Source of the DNA: JAYVSZ01 sp043774925
GTDB lineage: Bacteria; Pseudomonadota; Gammaproteobacteria; Burkholderiales; Methylophilaceae
Direction: 5' to 3'
Assembly (NCBI GenBank): GCA_043774925.1
Contig: JAYVSZ010000048.1
Span: 1 to 64,000 of the forward strand
DNA length: 64,000 bases
The notes under the pieces were generated by a model, which ran no database searches, was not told the DNA's origin, and saw only the letters and a program-made list of their open reading frames with translations. The position numbers and the translations under genes were made by a program. This document shows positions 42,899 through 52,700 of this stretch, in pieces (the stretch's first letter is position 1; every line of letters starts with the position of its first letter).

Positions 42899-43753
42899 TT
42901 AATCAAAAATCACCGTTTTATTTGCATAAAGCAAAATACGGTTGTCAATATGCCAGCGCACCGCACGCGACAATACAATGCGCTCTAAATCGCGGCCTTT
43001 TTGTATTAAATCTTCCACTTGGTCGCGATGCGAAATGCGCACTAAATCCTGCTCAATAATCGGGCCTTCATCCAGCACTTCTGTCACATAATGCGCAGTT
43101 GCGCCGATAAGCTTAACGCCGCGCTCAAAAGCGCGATGGTAAGGCTTAGCGCCAACAAACGCTGGCAAAAACGAGTGGTGAATATTGATAATACGTTGCG
43201 GGTAACGCGCAACAAACGCTGGCGATAATATCTGCATATAACGCGCCAGCACAATGAGATCAATTTTGTATTCATCAAAAAGCTTAAATTGCGCGGCTTC
43301 TGCCTGCGACTTGTTATCTTTATTCACTTCTATTTGGTGAAAATCGATGCCATAAAACGCCGCCAGTTTTTGCGTATCGCGATGATTGCTGATAATCAGC
43401 GGAATCTCGCACGCCAACTCGCCATTTTTATAGCGATGCAACAAATCCGCTAGGCAATGGTCATATTGCGAAACCATCATCGCCATGCGCGTTTTATGTT
43501 GCGATAATTTGAGCTGCCATTGCATGTTGAATTTGCTGGCGATTGGCTTAAAAGCGGCTTCAAAAGCGATTGTGTTGATATTAAAGCCTGCCAAATCCCA
43601 TTCCACGCGCATCAAAAACAGATTATTTTCTGCATCTTGGTGTTGGTCTGCGTGTAAAATATTGGCATTGTGCTGATATAAAAATTCAGCGACACTGGCC
43701 ACAATGCCTTTGGCATCTGGACAGGTGATTAAAAGGGTTGCAGTGTTTTTCAT
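42899..43753 (-). CDS. purU: Formyltetrahydrofolate deformylase
   Basis: PurU hydrolyses 10-formyl-THF to formate and THF. In 284 aa, an N-terminal ACT domain (T-A-T-L-L-I-T-C-P-D-A-K-G-I-V) is followed by the formyltransferase-like domain with the I-I-N-I-H-H-S-F-L-P-A-F motif and G-A-T-A-H-Y-V-T-E-V-L-D-E-G-P-I. In methylotrophs this step links folate C1 units to formate oxidation. A minus-strand TATAAT is at 43786-43781. Confidence 0.95.
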   Translation of the reverse strand: MKNTATLLITCPDAKGIVASVAEFLYQHNANILHADQHQDAENNLFLMRVEWDLAGFNINTIAFEAAFKPIASKFNMQWQLKLSQHKTRMAMMVSQYDHCLADLLHRYKNGELACEIPLIISNHRDTQKLAAFYGIDFHQIEVNKDNKSQAEAAQFKLFDEYKIDLIVLARYMQILSPAFVARYPQRIINIHHSFLPAFVGAKPYHRAFERGVKLIGATAHYVTEVLDEGPIIEQDLVRISHRDQVEDLIQKGRDLERIVLSRAVRWHIDNRILLYANKTVIFD

Positions 43754-43780
43754 GGCTAAATAGGTATTAAACTTGCAGTG

Positions 43781-43786
43781 ATTATA
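43781..43786 (-). promoter_or_regulatory. -10 box of purU
   Basis: The minus-strand sequence is TATAAT, preceded by GG. The implied leader is about 20-25 nt before the purU ATG. The -35 was not clear. Confidence 0.4.
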
Positions 43787-43830
43787 CCTGATGCGTTAGC
43801 ACCTATAAATAACAAGATAACCAATTGAAT

Positions 43831-44802
43831 ATGAATCAAAAAATAACTATGGAACAAGCGCAAGTTGTACTTGCCAACCCGCGTGGTTTTTGCGCAGGGG
43901 TCGATCGTGCGATTATTATCGTCGAGCAGGCATTAGAAAAGTTCGGCGCGCCGATTTACGTGCGTAACGAAGTGGTACACAACAAATTTGTGGTAGACGA
44001 GCTGCGCGCAAAAGGTGCAGTTTTTGTGCATCATCTAGATGAAATCCCCGCTGGCAGCACCGTTATTTTTAGCGCACATGGTGTTTCTAAAGCCATTCGC
44101 ACAGAGGCCGATAGCCGAGGCTTAACGGCATTTGACGCCACTTGTCCGCTTGTTACCAAGGTGCATATCGAAGTCGCGAAAATGCGCAAAGCAGGCATGG
44201 AAATTATCATGATTGGTCACAAAGGCCACCCCGAGGTTGAAGGCACCATGGGACAATCTGAGGCTGGCATGTATTTGGTGGAAACGCCTGAAGACGTGGC
44301 GAAATTAAAGGTGAATAACCCAGAGAAACTCGCTTTCGTCACGCAAACCACGCTTTCTATGGACGATGCGGCGCGTGTGATTGATGCGTTGCAAGCGCGC
44401 TTCCCTAATATCCATGCGCCCAAAAGTGATGATATTTGTTACGCCACACAAAACCGCCAAGATGCGGTGAAAATTATGGCGAAAGATTGTGATTTGGTCA
44501 TTATTGTTGGCTCACCGAATAGTTCCAACTCAAACCGCTTGCGCGAAGTCGCGCAAAACCAAGGCGTAGAGGCTTACATGGTGGACAACGCCAGCTTTAT
44601 TGACATGAACTGGCTTAAAAACAAAAAGAAAATTGGCGTTTCCGCTGGTGCTTCTGCGCCCGAAATTTTAGTGAAAGAAGTGATTGCAACCTTACAAACA
44701 TTGGGCGCAAACGAGGTGACTGAGTTGCACGGTGTAGTGGAAAGCGTGGTATTTCAACTACCAAAAAATCTAACTGCTGCCGTAAAAAATATGCAAAGTT
44801 AG
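43831..44802 (+). CDS. ispH: 4-hydroxy-3-methylbut-2-enyl diphosphate reductase
   Basis: The last enzyme of the MEP isoprenoid pathway, a [4Fe-4S] protein. The three cluster Cys are in R-G-F-C-A-G-V, D-A-T-C-P-L-V and D-I-C-Y-A-T; the H-G-V and E-V-V-H motifs and the catalytic Glu in V-T-Q-T-T-L-S region are also present. It is 323 aa from ATG 43831; ATG 43849 is an alternative closer to the usual N terminus. It is followed 6 nt later by nudB. Confidence 0.96.
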   Translation: MNQKITMEQAQVVLANPRGFCAGVDRAIIIVEQALEKFGAPIYVRNEVVHNKFVVDELRAKGAVFVHHLDEIPAGSTVIFSAHGVSKAIRTEADSRGLTAFDATCPLVTKVHIEVAKMRKAGMEIIMIGHKGHPEVEGTMGQSEAGMYLVETPEDVAKLKVNNPEKLAFVTQTTLSMDDAARVIDALQARFPNIHAPKSDDICYATQNRQDAVKIMAKDCDLVIIVGSPNSSNSNRLREVAQNQGVEAYMVDNASFIDMNWLKNKKKIGVSAGASAPEILVKEVIATLQTLGANEVTELHGVVESVVFQLPKNLTAAVKNMQS

Positions 44803-44808
44803 CAATAA

Positions 44809-45261
44809 TTGAAAAAATTTAAAACGCCTATCTCCGCGCTGGTGCTCATTCACACGCCAGATTTGCAAGTGCTAATAATGGAACGCGCTGATAAAGTAGG
44901 CTTTTGGCAATCAGTCACTGGTAGTTTGGAAAACGACGAAACACCGAGCGAAGCGGCCATTCGGGAAGTACGTGAGGAAACTGGCTTAGACGCGCCAAAA
45001 TACGATTTGCAGGATTGGCAAGTCAGCAACGTTTACGAAATTTACCCACATTGGCGCCACCGTTACGCGCCCGACGTGACAGAGAATACCGAGCACCTTT
45101 TTGGTTTGCTGTTGCCTAAGCAGTTAGCCATTGCACTCGCGCCTGATGAGCATGTGCGCTACGAATGGGTGGATTGGCGTGAGGCTGCAGCACGTGTGTT
45201 TAGCTGGACAAATGTGGACGCCCTAAAAAGATTAGGTGAAAAACACCAATTATCGTTATAA
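44809..45261 (+). CDS. nudB: Dihydroneopterin triphosphate diphosphatase NudB
   Basis: A Nudix hydrolase of 150 aa removing pyrophosphate from dihydroneopterin triphosphate in folate synthesis. The Nudix box is G-S-L-E-N-D-E-T-P-S-E-A-A-I-R-E-V-R-E-E-T-G. The segments D-K-V-G-F-W-Q-S-V-T and W-R-H-R-Y-A-P-D-V-T are typical of NudB. The start is TTG 44809, with no ATG available upstream of the conserved region. Confidence 0.92.
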   Translation: MKKFKTPISALVLIHTPDLQVLIMERADKVGFWQSVTGSLENDETPSEAAIREVREETGLDAPKYDLQDWQVSNVYEIYPHWRHRYAPDVTENTEHLFGLLLPKQLAIALAPDEHVRYEWVDWREAAARVFSWTNVDALKRLGEKHQLSL

Positions 45262-45270
45262 AATAGCATA

Positions 45271-46383
45271 ATGCAAACAGAAGCCATTAAATCAAGTCCT
45301 ATTAAATTTGAGCGCTACCAAAAATCGGCCGACGACGATTGCCAAGCGCGCATTTTGGCTGCGCGCGCCAAGCTGGGCAAGCGTTTGGTCATTTTAGGCC
45401 ATCACTATCAGCACGAGAGCGTGTATCGCCATGCCGATTTTACGGGCGATTCTCTGAAACTCTCCAAATATTGCGAAAGTTTAGATGCTGAATTTATCGT
45501 ATTTTTAGGCGTGCACTTTATGGCAGAAGTCGCCGATATTTTAAGCCGTCCCGAGCAAATCGTGATTCTGCCAGATTTGGCTGCGGGCTGCAGCATGGCC
45601 GATATGGCGAATTTAGCCAAAGTCGAACGTAGCTATCGCGAACTAAGCAAAATGCTAGATTTTGACGAAACGATTACGCCTGTTACCTATATTAACTCCG
45701 CCGCCGATTTAAAAGCGTTTTGTGGCGAGCATGGCGGCATTGTTTGTACATCAACTAACGCGCCAAAAATACTCGAGTGGAGTTTTAAACAGCGCGAAAA
45801 AGTGCTGTTTTTTCCCGATCAAAACTTAGGCCGCTGGAGCGGGCATAAAATGGGCATTCCGCTAGACCAAATGCCGATTTGGGATCCTGATCAACCGCAA
45901 GGCGGCTTAACGGTTCAGCAAATTAAAAATGCCAAAATATTACTTTGGAAAGGCCATTGCGCGGTGCACCAGATGTTCCGCCCACAAAATATTGAGCATT
46001 TTAAAAAATTGCATCCCGATGGCCATGTGATTTCACACCCAGAAGCGCCGTTTGAAGTGTGTTTGAACTCTGATTTTGTCGGTTCAACCGAATATATTTT
46101 AAAAACCGTGACGGATGCAGCACCGAATACCAAATGGCTGGTCGGCACAGAATTAAACCTCGTCACGCGCTTAGCCGAGCAAATGAAACCGCAAGGCAAA
46201 CACGTGCAATTTATGAGCCACGTCGTGTGCGAATGCTCCACCATGGCGCGCATTGATCCGCAACATTTGGCTTGGTGCCTAGAGAATTTGGCTGAAGGCA
46301 ATATTGTGAATCAAATTACCGTACCAAAGCATGAAGCGGTGCTTGCCAAATTGACGCTAGACCGCATGCTTGCTGCTTCTTAG
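45271..46383 (+). CDS. nadA: Quinolinate synthase NadA
   Basis: A [4Fe-4S] enzyme condensing iminoaspartate and DHAP for NAD synthesis, 370 aa. The ligand Cys are in A-A-G-C-S-M-A-D, G-I-V-C-T-S-T-N and H-V-V-C-E-C-S-T-M. The motif I-L-G-H-H-Y-Q and F-P-D-Q-N-L-G-R are intact. TATAAA at 45257-45262, overlapping the nudB stop, ends 8 nt before the ATG and no ribosome-binding site is seen. Confidence 0.96.
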   Translation: MQTEAIKSSPIKFERYQKSADDDCQARILAARAKLGKRLVILGHHYQHESVYRHADFTGDSLKLSKYCESLDAEFIVFLGVHFMAEVADILSRPEQIVILPDLAAGCSMADMANLAKVERSYRELSKMLDFDETITPVTYINSAADLKAFCGEHGGIVCTSTNAPKILEWSFKQREKVLFFPDQNLGRWSGHKMGIPLDQMPIWDPDQPQGGLTVQQIKNAKILLWKGHCAVHQMFRPQNIEHFKKLHPDGHVISHPEAPFEVCLNSDFVGSTEYILKTVTDAAPNTKWLVGTELNLVTRLAEQMKPQGKHVQFMSHVVCECSTMARIDPQHLAWCLENLAEGNIVNQITVPKHEAVLAKLTLDRMLAAS

Positions 46384-46384
46384 C

Positions 46385-46503
46385 CGTCATTCTGGCAAAG
46401 GCCAGAATCTAGGCCAAGTTCTAGGGATGCACAACTTTAAAGCTTTTATTTACATTTGCTTAATTTGAAACTCGTCTGGATACTGGCCTTCGCCAGTATG
46501 ACG
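46385..46503. repeat. Intergenic inverted-repeat element (about 119 bp)
   Basis: The left arm is CGTCATTCTGGCAAAGGCC, continuing AGAAT (46385-46408). The right arm at 46480-46503 is its reverse complement with three mismatches in 24. Each arm is itself a small hairpin (CTGGC..GCCAG). The two arms flank 71 bp of non-repetitive DNA. The CGTCATTCTGG start resembles the element at 9104-9202. It occupies most of the 140-bp nadA-HIT gap. Confidence 0.8.
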
Positions 46504-46523
46504 AAAAAAAGAAAGTATTCTGA

Positions 46524-46958
46524 ATGAATTCCTGCCCGCTTTGCCAACCCAGCCCGTACGAAATTTTATGGCAGGACGATTTTTGCCGTGTTGTGTTGTT
46601 GAATGATGCGGATTACCCTGCCTATTGCCGTGTAGAATTACTCGCACATATTAAAGAAATGACTGATTTAGCGCCACCAGACCGCGCGCGCATGATGAAG
46701 GTGGTATTTTCAGTGGAAACCGCAATGCGCGAAGTTATGCAACCCGATAAAATCAACCTCGCCAGCTTGGGCAATAAAACGCCGCATCTACATTGGCATG
46801 TAATTCCACGCTTTGAAAACGATAAACATTTTCCAAATTCGCACTGGGGAGCGGCGCTGCGCGATGATTCGCCAAAAGCGTTAAATACAGTGCAAAAAAG
46901 CGCGCTGGCAGACAAAATTAAAGCGCATATTGCATGCGCTTTAAAAGCAGATTCATAA
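46524..46958 (+). CDS. HIT family nucleotide hydrolase
   Basis: A 144-aa histidine-triad protein with the motif H-L-H-W-H-V-I-P-R near residue 90. The N terminus has C-P-L-C. It probably acts on diadenosine or dinucleoside polyphosphates or AMP conjugates, but the substrate is unknown. It lies between two repeat elements and converges with the ferredoxin gene on the other strand. Confidence 0.9.
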   Translation: MNSCPLCQPSPYEILWQDDFCRVVLLNDADYPAYCRVELLAHIKEMTDLAPPDRARMMKVVFSVETAMREVMQPDKINLASLGNKTPHLHWHVIPRFENDKHFPNSHWGAALRDDSPKALNTVQKSALADKIKAHIACALKADS

Positions 46959-46973
46959 GCATGTCCCAAGCAC

Positions 46974-47029
46974 TGCCCTGAGAATCTCATGGATATTGGC
47001 TCGCAGAGGCATGAAATTCTCTCGAGGGT
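46974..47029. repeat. Dispersed ~38-bp repeat, copy B, forming a terminator-like hairpin
   Basis: 46974-47013 aligns over about 40 nt with copy A. Here the sequence folds: GAGAATCTCATG pairs with CATGAAATTCTC with one mismatch, and CCCT pairs with AGGG beyond a 3-nt bulge, ending in TTTT. It lies between the convergent HIT and ferredoxin genes, so it may end both transcripts. The repeat motif reads on the minus strand, as in copy A. Confidence 0.7.
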
Positions 47030-47030
47030 T

Positions 47031-47342
47031 TTAAACGACTAAACGTTCAACAATTTTGCCGTGCTGCAAATGGCTATCGATAATCTCGTCAATATCCTCG
47101 TTATCCACAAATGTGTACCAAATCGCTTGCGGATAAACCACCAGCAGAGGCCCTTCACCACAACGGTCTAAACAACCAGAACGATTAATACGTACTTTGC
47201 CTTCGCCACTCAAACCTAACTTTTTTACACGGGCTTTCATGTGGTCAAACGCTGCTTCTGCGCCTTTGTCTTGGCAACACGCTTCGCCATTTTCACGCTG
47301 ATTTAAGCAAAAAAACACGTGATATTCGTAAAAATTTTGCAT
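47031..47342 (-). CDS. Thioredoxin-like [2Fe-2S] ferredoxin
   Basis: A 103-aa protein with the Cys pattern of thioredoxin-like 2Fe-2S proteins: F-F-C-L-N-Q-R-E-N-G-E-A-C-C near the N terminus and S-G-C-L-D-R-C-G-E-G-P later. The ends Y-P-Q-A-I-W-Y and D-E-I-I-D-S-H-L resemble NuoE-like ferredoxins found beside tonB-type genes. The redox partner is unknown. It starts 2 nt after the tonB-like gene's stop, in the mpl-tonB-ferredoxin unit. Confidence 0.88.
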   Translation of the reverse strand: MQNFYEYHVFFCLNQRENGEACCQDKGAEAAFDHMKARVKKLGLSGEGKVRINRSGCLDRCGEGPLLVVYPQAIWYTFVDNEDIDEIIDSHLQHGKIVERLVV

Positions 47343-47344
47343 CT

Positions 47345-48319
47345 TTATTGTGTTGCGCCTTCGGTCGCCAGCATATCTTCTTGCGTAAAAGTCCAGGTGC
47401 GAGTAATACCCAAAATATCCGTATTTTTTTTCATTTCTTCCGAAAATTTTGCATAGGGTGCCGCTAAATTAACGATATTTTTTGCCGCATCATCCAGCAC
47501 TTTAGAGCCGGAACTCTTATTGATTTCAATACTTTCTACCGAACCGTCCGATTTAATCGACACCGTCATGCGCAATTGGCCATAAATTTTTTGCTCGCGC
47601 GCCGCAGCGGGGTAATTTAAGTTGCCAATACGCTCCACCTTTTGTCGCCAAGCTTCAAGATAAAGCGCATCGCTGGCCTCCTTAGTGCGTGCGCCAATAA
47701 AACGACGTTTCGGCCGTTTTTGATACTCGTCTTGCTGCTTAGCAATTTGTGCCTCAAGCCTATCCATTTCCACACTTGCCGCAATCAATTCAGCACGATT
47801 GATCGATTTTGCAGCCGCTTTTTGATCGCCTTTTTCTGGTTCTGCAGATGCCGCATCTTGCGTAGGATTAGACTCGACTTTATATTTTGAATTGATTTGC
47901 GTCAGTAGCGCTTGCGCTTCTTTTTCCAGCGCCGCCACACGCTTTTGCTCGCGCGCCTCTTGTGCCTGCATTTTGGCCGATTTTGACGCAGTGTGCGCCT
48001 CTGTGCTTGGTTTTAGCTTAACTTCAGTAGTTTTTTGATTTGGCGCAGGCAGCGCGGTTTTCATTTTGCGGTTTTTGTCGGTATTGCCGCCACGATCTAA
48101 ATTGGCCTGCGCCAACAAATCTGCTTTATCTGGTGCATTTTTGGTTTTGGCGTTCACCAAAACTACATCTAATGAAGGCAGCCGCTCTGCAAGTTTTTTG
48201 ATTTCGGGTTCAAATTTTACTGCAAGCAAAACTACGTGAATAAAAATAGAAATCCATAGCGCAATCGCAATTGCGCTCATGGTTTTAAACTGATTAGTTA
48301 ATTTAAGCGCTGCGTTCAT
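47345..48319 (-). CDS. TonB-like energy transducer
   Basis: A 324-aa periplasmic protein with an N-terminal transmembrane helix (I-A-I-A-L-W-I-S-I-F-I-H-V-V-L-L-A-V), a long charged Lys/Glu/Ala-rich helical region (about 60-215) and a C-terminal TonB domain (N-Y-P-A-A-A-R-E-Q-K-I-Y-G and D-G-S-V-E-S-I-E-I-N-K-S-S-G). It lacks the Pro-rich spacer of classical TonB, having a coiled-coil-like one instead. No exbB/exbD genes are nearby. It overlaps mpl by 4 nt (ATGA). Confidence 0.85.
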   Translation of the reverse strand: MNAALKLTNQFKTMSAIAIALWISIFIHVVLLAVKFEPEIKKLAERLPSLDVVLVNAKTKNAPDKADLLAQANLDRGGNTDKNRKMKTALPAPNQKTTEVKLKPSTEAHTASKSAKMQAQEAREQKRVAALEKEAQALLTQINSKYKVESNPTQDAASAEPEKGDQKAAAKSINRAELIAASVEMDRLEAQIAKQQDEYQKRPKRRFIGARTKEASDALYLEAWRQKVERIGNLNYPAAAREQKIYGQLRMTVSIKSDGSVESIEINKSSGSKVLDDAAKNIVNLAAPYAKFSEEMKKNTDILGITRTWTFTQEDMLATEGATQ

Positions 48320-49698
48320 GCCAACGCATCAAGAATTTTTTGATGTACGCCACCAAATCCCCCGTTACTCATCACCAGAATATGGTCGCCTGATTTCGCG
48401 GTTTTTGCAATGGCTTGCACCAAATTTTCTAAGTTATCGAACGTTTGTGATTTTGATGCAATTGGCTTCAGCGCTTCCGCCGCATCCCAACCTAAATTAG
48501 CGCCATAACAAAACACCAAATCAGCATCTTTTAAGCTGGCGGGTAGCGCATCTTTCATCACACCCAATTTCATGGTGTTGCTGCGCGGTTCAAGCACAGC
48601 AATTATTTTATCATGGCTAGAAACCGCATCCAGCTTGGCTCGCAGCCCAGCTAACGTAGTCTCGATAGCGGTTGGGTGATGCGCAAAATCGTCATAAACC
48701 GTAATATGGTTCACCACACCTTTGGTTTCCATGCGGCGTTTTACATTTTTAAACTCCCCCAGCGCGGCAATACTTTGCGCCACAGACACGCCCACGTGGC
48801 GCGCTGCAGCTATGCTGGCCAGCGCGTTCATGCGATTATGCTCGCCCAGTAAATCCCATGTGACGCGCCCTAAATTTTTACCCGCAAAATGCACATCGAA
48901 ACTGCCATCGCCATGCGCGTTTTCCGCATGCCAGTCGGTCGCGTCGCCAAACGCTTCCACAGGCGTCCAGCAGCCTTTTTCTATCACACGTTTCAGGCTA
49001 GCTTCCTTACCGTTGCTCACAATCAACCCTTGTTGTGGCACGGTTCTAACTAAGTGATGAAACTGTTTTTCTATCGCCGCTAAATCTTCAAAAATATCTG
49101 CATGGTCAAATTCCAAATTGTTCAACACAGCCGTGCGCGGGCGGTAATGCACAAATTTGGAACGTTTATCGAAAAACGCGGTGTCGTATTCGTCGGCCTC
49201 AATCACAAAAAATGGAGATAAACTATTTTTGTCTTGTTTCGGAGTTTGCGGCAAACGCGCCGAAACCCCAAAATTCTCAGGCACGCCGCCTATTAAAAAT
49301 CCAGGCGCCAAACCTGCGTACTCCAACACCCAAGCCAACATAGAAGCTGTTGTCGTTTTGCCATGCGTACCTGCCACAGCCAACACCCACTTGCCTTGTA
49401 ACACATTCTCCGCCAACCATTGCGGGCCAGAAATATACGGCAAACCAAGATTCAAAATTTCTTCCATCAGCGCGTTACCGCGCGTAACCACATTGCCAAT
49501 CACATAAATATCGGGGTTAAGTTTGGTTTGTTCAGGCGAAAAACCTTCAATCAATTCAATGCCTTGCGCCTCAAGTTGCGTGCTCATGGGCGGGTAAACG
49601 TTGGCGTCGCAACCCGTGACTTTAAAGCCCGCGGATTTTGCCAGCGCCGCTATACCGCCCATAAATGTACCGCAAATACCTAATATGTGAATATGCAT
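48316..49698 (-). CDS. mpl: UDP-N-acetylmuramate:L-alanyl-gamma-D-glutamyl-meso-DAP ligase Mpl
   Basis: Mpl reattaches recycled tripeptide to UDP-MurNAc. In its 460 aa it has M-H-I-H-I-L-G-I-C-G-T-F-M-G-G, the ATP loop A-G-T-H-G-K-T-T-T, Y-D-D-F-A-H-H-P-T-A and the Mur ligase C-terminal domain with P-R-S-N-T-M. Together with the AmpG-like permease at 7.8 kb it supports active cell-wall recycling. Start 49698, 2 nt after the metH stop. Confidence 0.95.
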   Translation of the reverse strand: MHIHILGICGTFMGGIAALAKSAGFKVTGCDANVYPPMSTQLEAQGIELIEGFSPEQTKLNPDIYVIGNVVTRGNALMEEILNLGLPYISGPQWLAENVLQGKWVLAVAGTHGKTTTASMLAWVLEYAGLAPGFLIGGVPENFGVSARLPQTPKQDKNSLSPFFVIEADEYDTAFFDKRSKFVHYRPRTAVLNNLEFDHADIFEDLAAIEKQFHHLVRTVPQQGLIVSNGKEASLKRVIEKGCWTPVEAFGDATDWHAENAHGDGSFDVHFAGKNLGRVTWDLLGEHNRMNALASIAAARHVGVSVAQSIAALGEFKNVKRRMETKGVVNHITVYDDFAHHPTAIETTLAGLRAKLDAVSSHDKIIAVLEPRSNTMKLGVMKDALPASLKDADLVFCYGANLGWDAAEALKPIASKSQTFDNLENLVQAIAKTAKSGDHILVMSNGGFGGVHQKILDALA

Positions 49699-49700
49699 AA

Positions 49701-52700
49701 TTAACTCAAATTCGGCGCGAGCCAGCGCTCTAAATAGTCTTTCGGCAAGTTGCGGCGTTTTGCCATGTCTTCTAGCTGGTCGTTGCCAATTTTATCTACA
49801 CTAAAATATTTGGCATCTTTGTGCGCAAAGTAAAAACCACTCACTGCTGCGGCGGGCAGCATGGCGAAGCTTTCGGTGAGTTGCATGTCAATTTCCTCGC
49901 ACTGTAGCAGCTTGAACATATCGGCTTTTACCGTGTGGTCTGGGCAGGCGGGGTAGCCAGGCGCGGGGCGGATACCAGCGTATTCTTCTTTTATCAGCGC
50001 ATTCACATCCAATTTCTCACTGCTCGCGTAGCCCCATAAATCGGTACGCACGCGCTCGTGCATATATTCCGCAAAGGCCTCTGCAAGGCGATCTGCAAGG
50101 CTTTTAAACATGATGCCGCTGTAGTCGTCATTATCATCGGCAAAGCGTTTTTCAATTTTTTCTGTGCCCAAGCCTGCGGTGACGGCAAATAGGCCAATAT
50201 AGTCATCAACTTTTGGTTCGTTTTCTCTGGCTTTTAGCACAATAAAATCGCTCAAACATTGGTTGGGTTTAGCCACGCCATCTACCACGGGCTTAACTGT
50301 TTGTTGGCGCATGCCGTAGTAAGTAAACGCGACTTGGCTACGCGTGTCGTCCGTGTAAATTTCAATATCATCGTCGTTCACGCTATTAGCAGGCATGAGC
50401 GCAACCACACCATTTGCCGTTAGCCAGCGGCCATCGATGATTTTTTTCAGCATGGCTTGTGCTTCTGCAAATACTTTTGTTGCGGCTTCACCCACCACTT
50501 TGTCAGTTAAAATCGCAGGGTAGCTACCCGCTAAATCCCACGTTTGAAAAAACGGACTCCAATCAATATATTGCGCAATCAGGTTTAAATCGATATTTTT
50601 AAACACGCGGCGACCAATAAACTTAGGCTTCACAGGCGCGTTTTCACCCATAAAACTTAATTTGGTCTTATTGGCGCGCGCTTGCGCTAAGTTAAGCATA
50701 GGCACGCCTTTTTTGTTGGCGTGTTGCTGCCTTGCTTTTTCGTAATCGGCTTGAATTTCTGCCAAATACGCACCGCGCGTTTCGGGCGCAAGCAAGTTTT
50801 GCATAATCGAAACCGAGCGCGATGCATCGGGCACATACACCACTGGGCCATCGTAATGCGGGGCGATTTTTACCGCCGTATGCGCGCGCGAAGTCGTCGC
50901 ACCGCCAATCAAAAGCGGCACTTTTTTGTCGCTAAAGTAGGGGTCGCGCTGCATTTCGCGCGCCATGTGCGCCATTTCTTCTAAACTTGGCGTAATCAAA
51001 CCGCTCAAGCCGATAATGTCCGCGCCTTCGGCTTTCGCCATGGCGAGAATCTCCGCCGCTGGCACCATCACGCCCATGTTCACTACTTCAAAATTATTGC
51101 ATTGCAACACCACAGAAACAATATTTTTGCCAATATCATGTACATCGCCCTTCACGGTGGCGATGACCATTTTTCCTTTTGGTTTGGCTACAATGCCCGT
51201 CCTTGCTTGCTCTTCGGCCTTTTCCTGCTCGATAAACGGAATGAGATGCGCCACAGCCGCTTTCATCACGCGGGCAGATTTAACCACTTGCGGCAAGAAC
51301 ATTTTACCTTGGCCAAATAAATCGCCAACAATGTTCATGCCATCCATCAACGGGCCTTCAATCACGTGAATTGGCCTGCCGCCACTGGCGGCAACCGCCG
51401 CGCGCGCTTCTTCGGTATCTTCCACAATAAACTCAGTAATGCCATGCACCATGGCGTGCGCAAGGCGCTTATTCACTGGCGTGGCAGCTTCTGGCGTACC
51501 GCGCCATTCCAGCGTGGCCTCAATTTTTTTTCCGCCCGCGGTGAGCGTGCCAGCAATTTCAATCATGCGCTCGGTGGCATCTTCTCTGCGGTTAAGCACC
51601 ACATCTTCAACACGCTCTTTTAACTCTGCTGGCAAATCGTCATACACGCCCATCATGCCCGCGTTGACAATGCCCATGGTCATGCCCGCCTGAATGGCGT
51701 GGTAGAGGAAAACCGTGTGAATCGCCTCACGTGCGGGGTCATTACCACGGAAACTGAAGCTTACATTTGAAACGCCGCCAGAAATTTTGGCGTGTGGCAG
51801 GTTTTGCTTAATCCAGCGCGTAGCGTTAATAAAGTCCACCGCATAGTTATTGTGTTCTTCAATACCCGTGGCGATGGCGAAAATATTCGGGTCAAAAATA
51901 ATGTCTTCTGGCGGAAACCCTTGCGCCACAAGCAAATCGTAAGCGCGTTTGCAAATCTCTGTTTTGCGCGCAAACGTATCGGCTTGGCCTTTTTCGTCAA
52001 ACGCCATCACAATGACTGCTGCGCCGTATTGGCGGCAAAGTGTGGCTTGGCGTAAAAATTCGGCTTCGCCTTCTTTCATTGAGATGGAGTTGACAATAGA
52101 CTTGCCTTGCACGCATTTAAGGCCAGCCTCAATCACGCTCCATTTGCTGGAATCAATCATAATCGGCACGCGCGCAATATCGGGCTCGCTGGCGATTAAA
52201 TTGAGGAAATGCGTCATGGCTTTAATGGCATCCAACATGCCTTCGTCCATGTTAATGTCGATGACTTGCGCGCCATTTTCAACTTGGCTCCGCGCCACAC
52301 TTAAGGCTTCTTCGTATTGCTCGTTAATAATCATGCGCGCAAACGCTTTACTGCCTGTGACGTTGGTGCGCTCGCCTACATTTACAAATAATGAGCTGTC
52401 ATCAATGGTAAATGGCTCTAGGCCTGAGAGGCGCATGGATATTGGCGTTTGAGGCACTTGCCTTGGCGTGATATTTTTAATCGATTCATAAATCGCATTG
52501 ATATGCGCGGGAGTTGTACCGCAACAACCGCCTGCGATATTGATAAAACCTGCTTCGGCAAACTCTTTTACAAGGCTAGAAGTGTCGGCTGGTTTTTCGT
52601 CAAAACCGGTGTCAGACATCGGGTTAGGCAGACCAGCATTCGGATAAATACACACAAATGTGTCGGCGATTTTTGAAAGCTCTTCTGCATACGGCCGCAT

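Noticed and set aside
44405..44418. Fifth copy of the dispersed repeat in ispH (AATATCCATGCG)
   Set aside because: Only about 12 bp match and flanks diverge at once; it encodes the F-P-N-I-H-A-P segment of IspH, so it may be chance.
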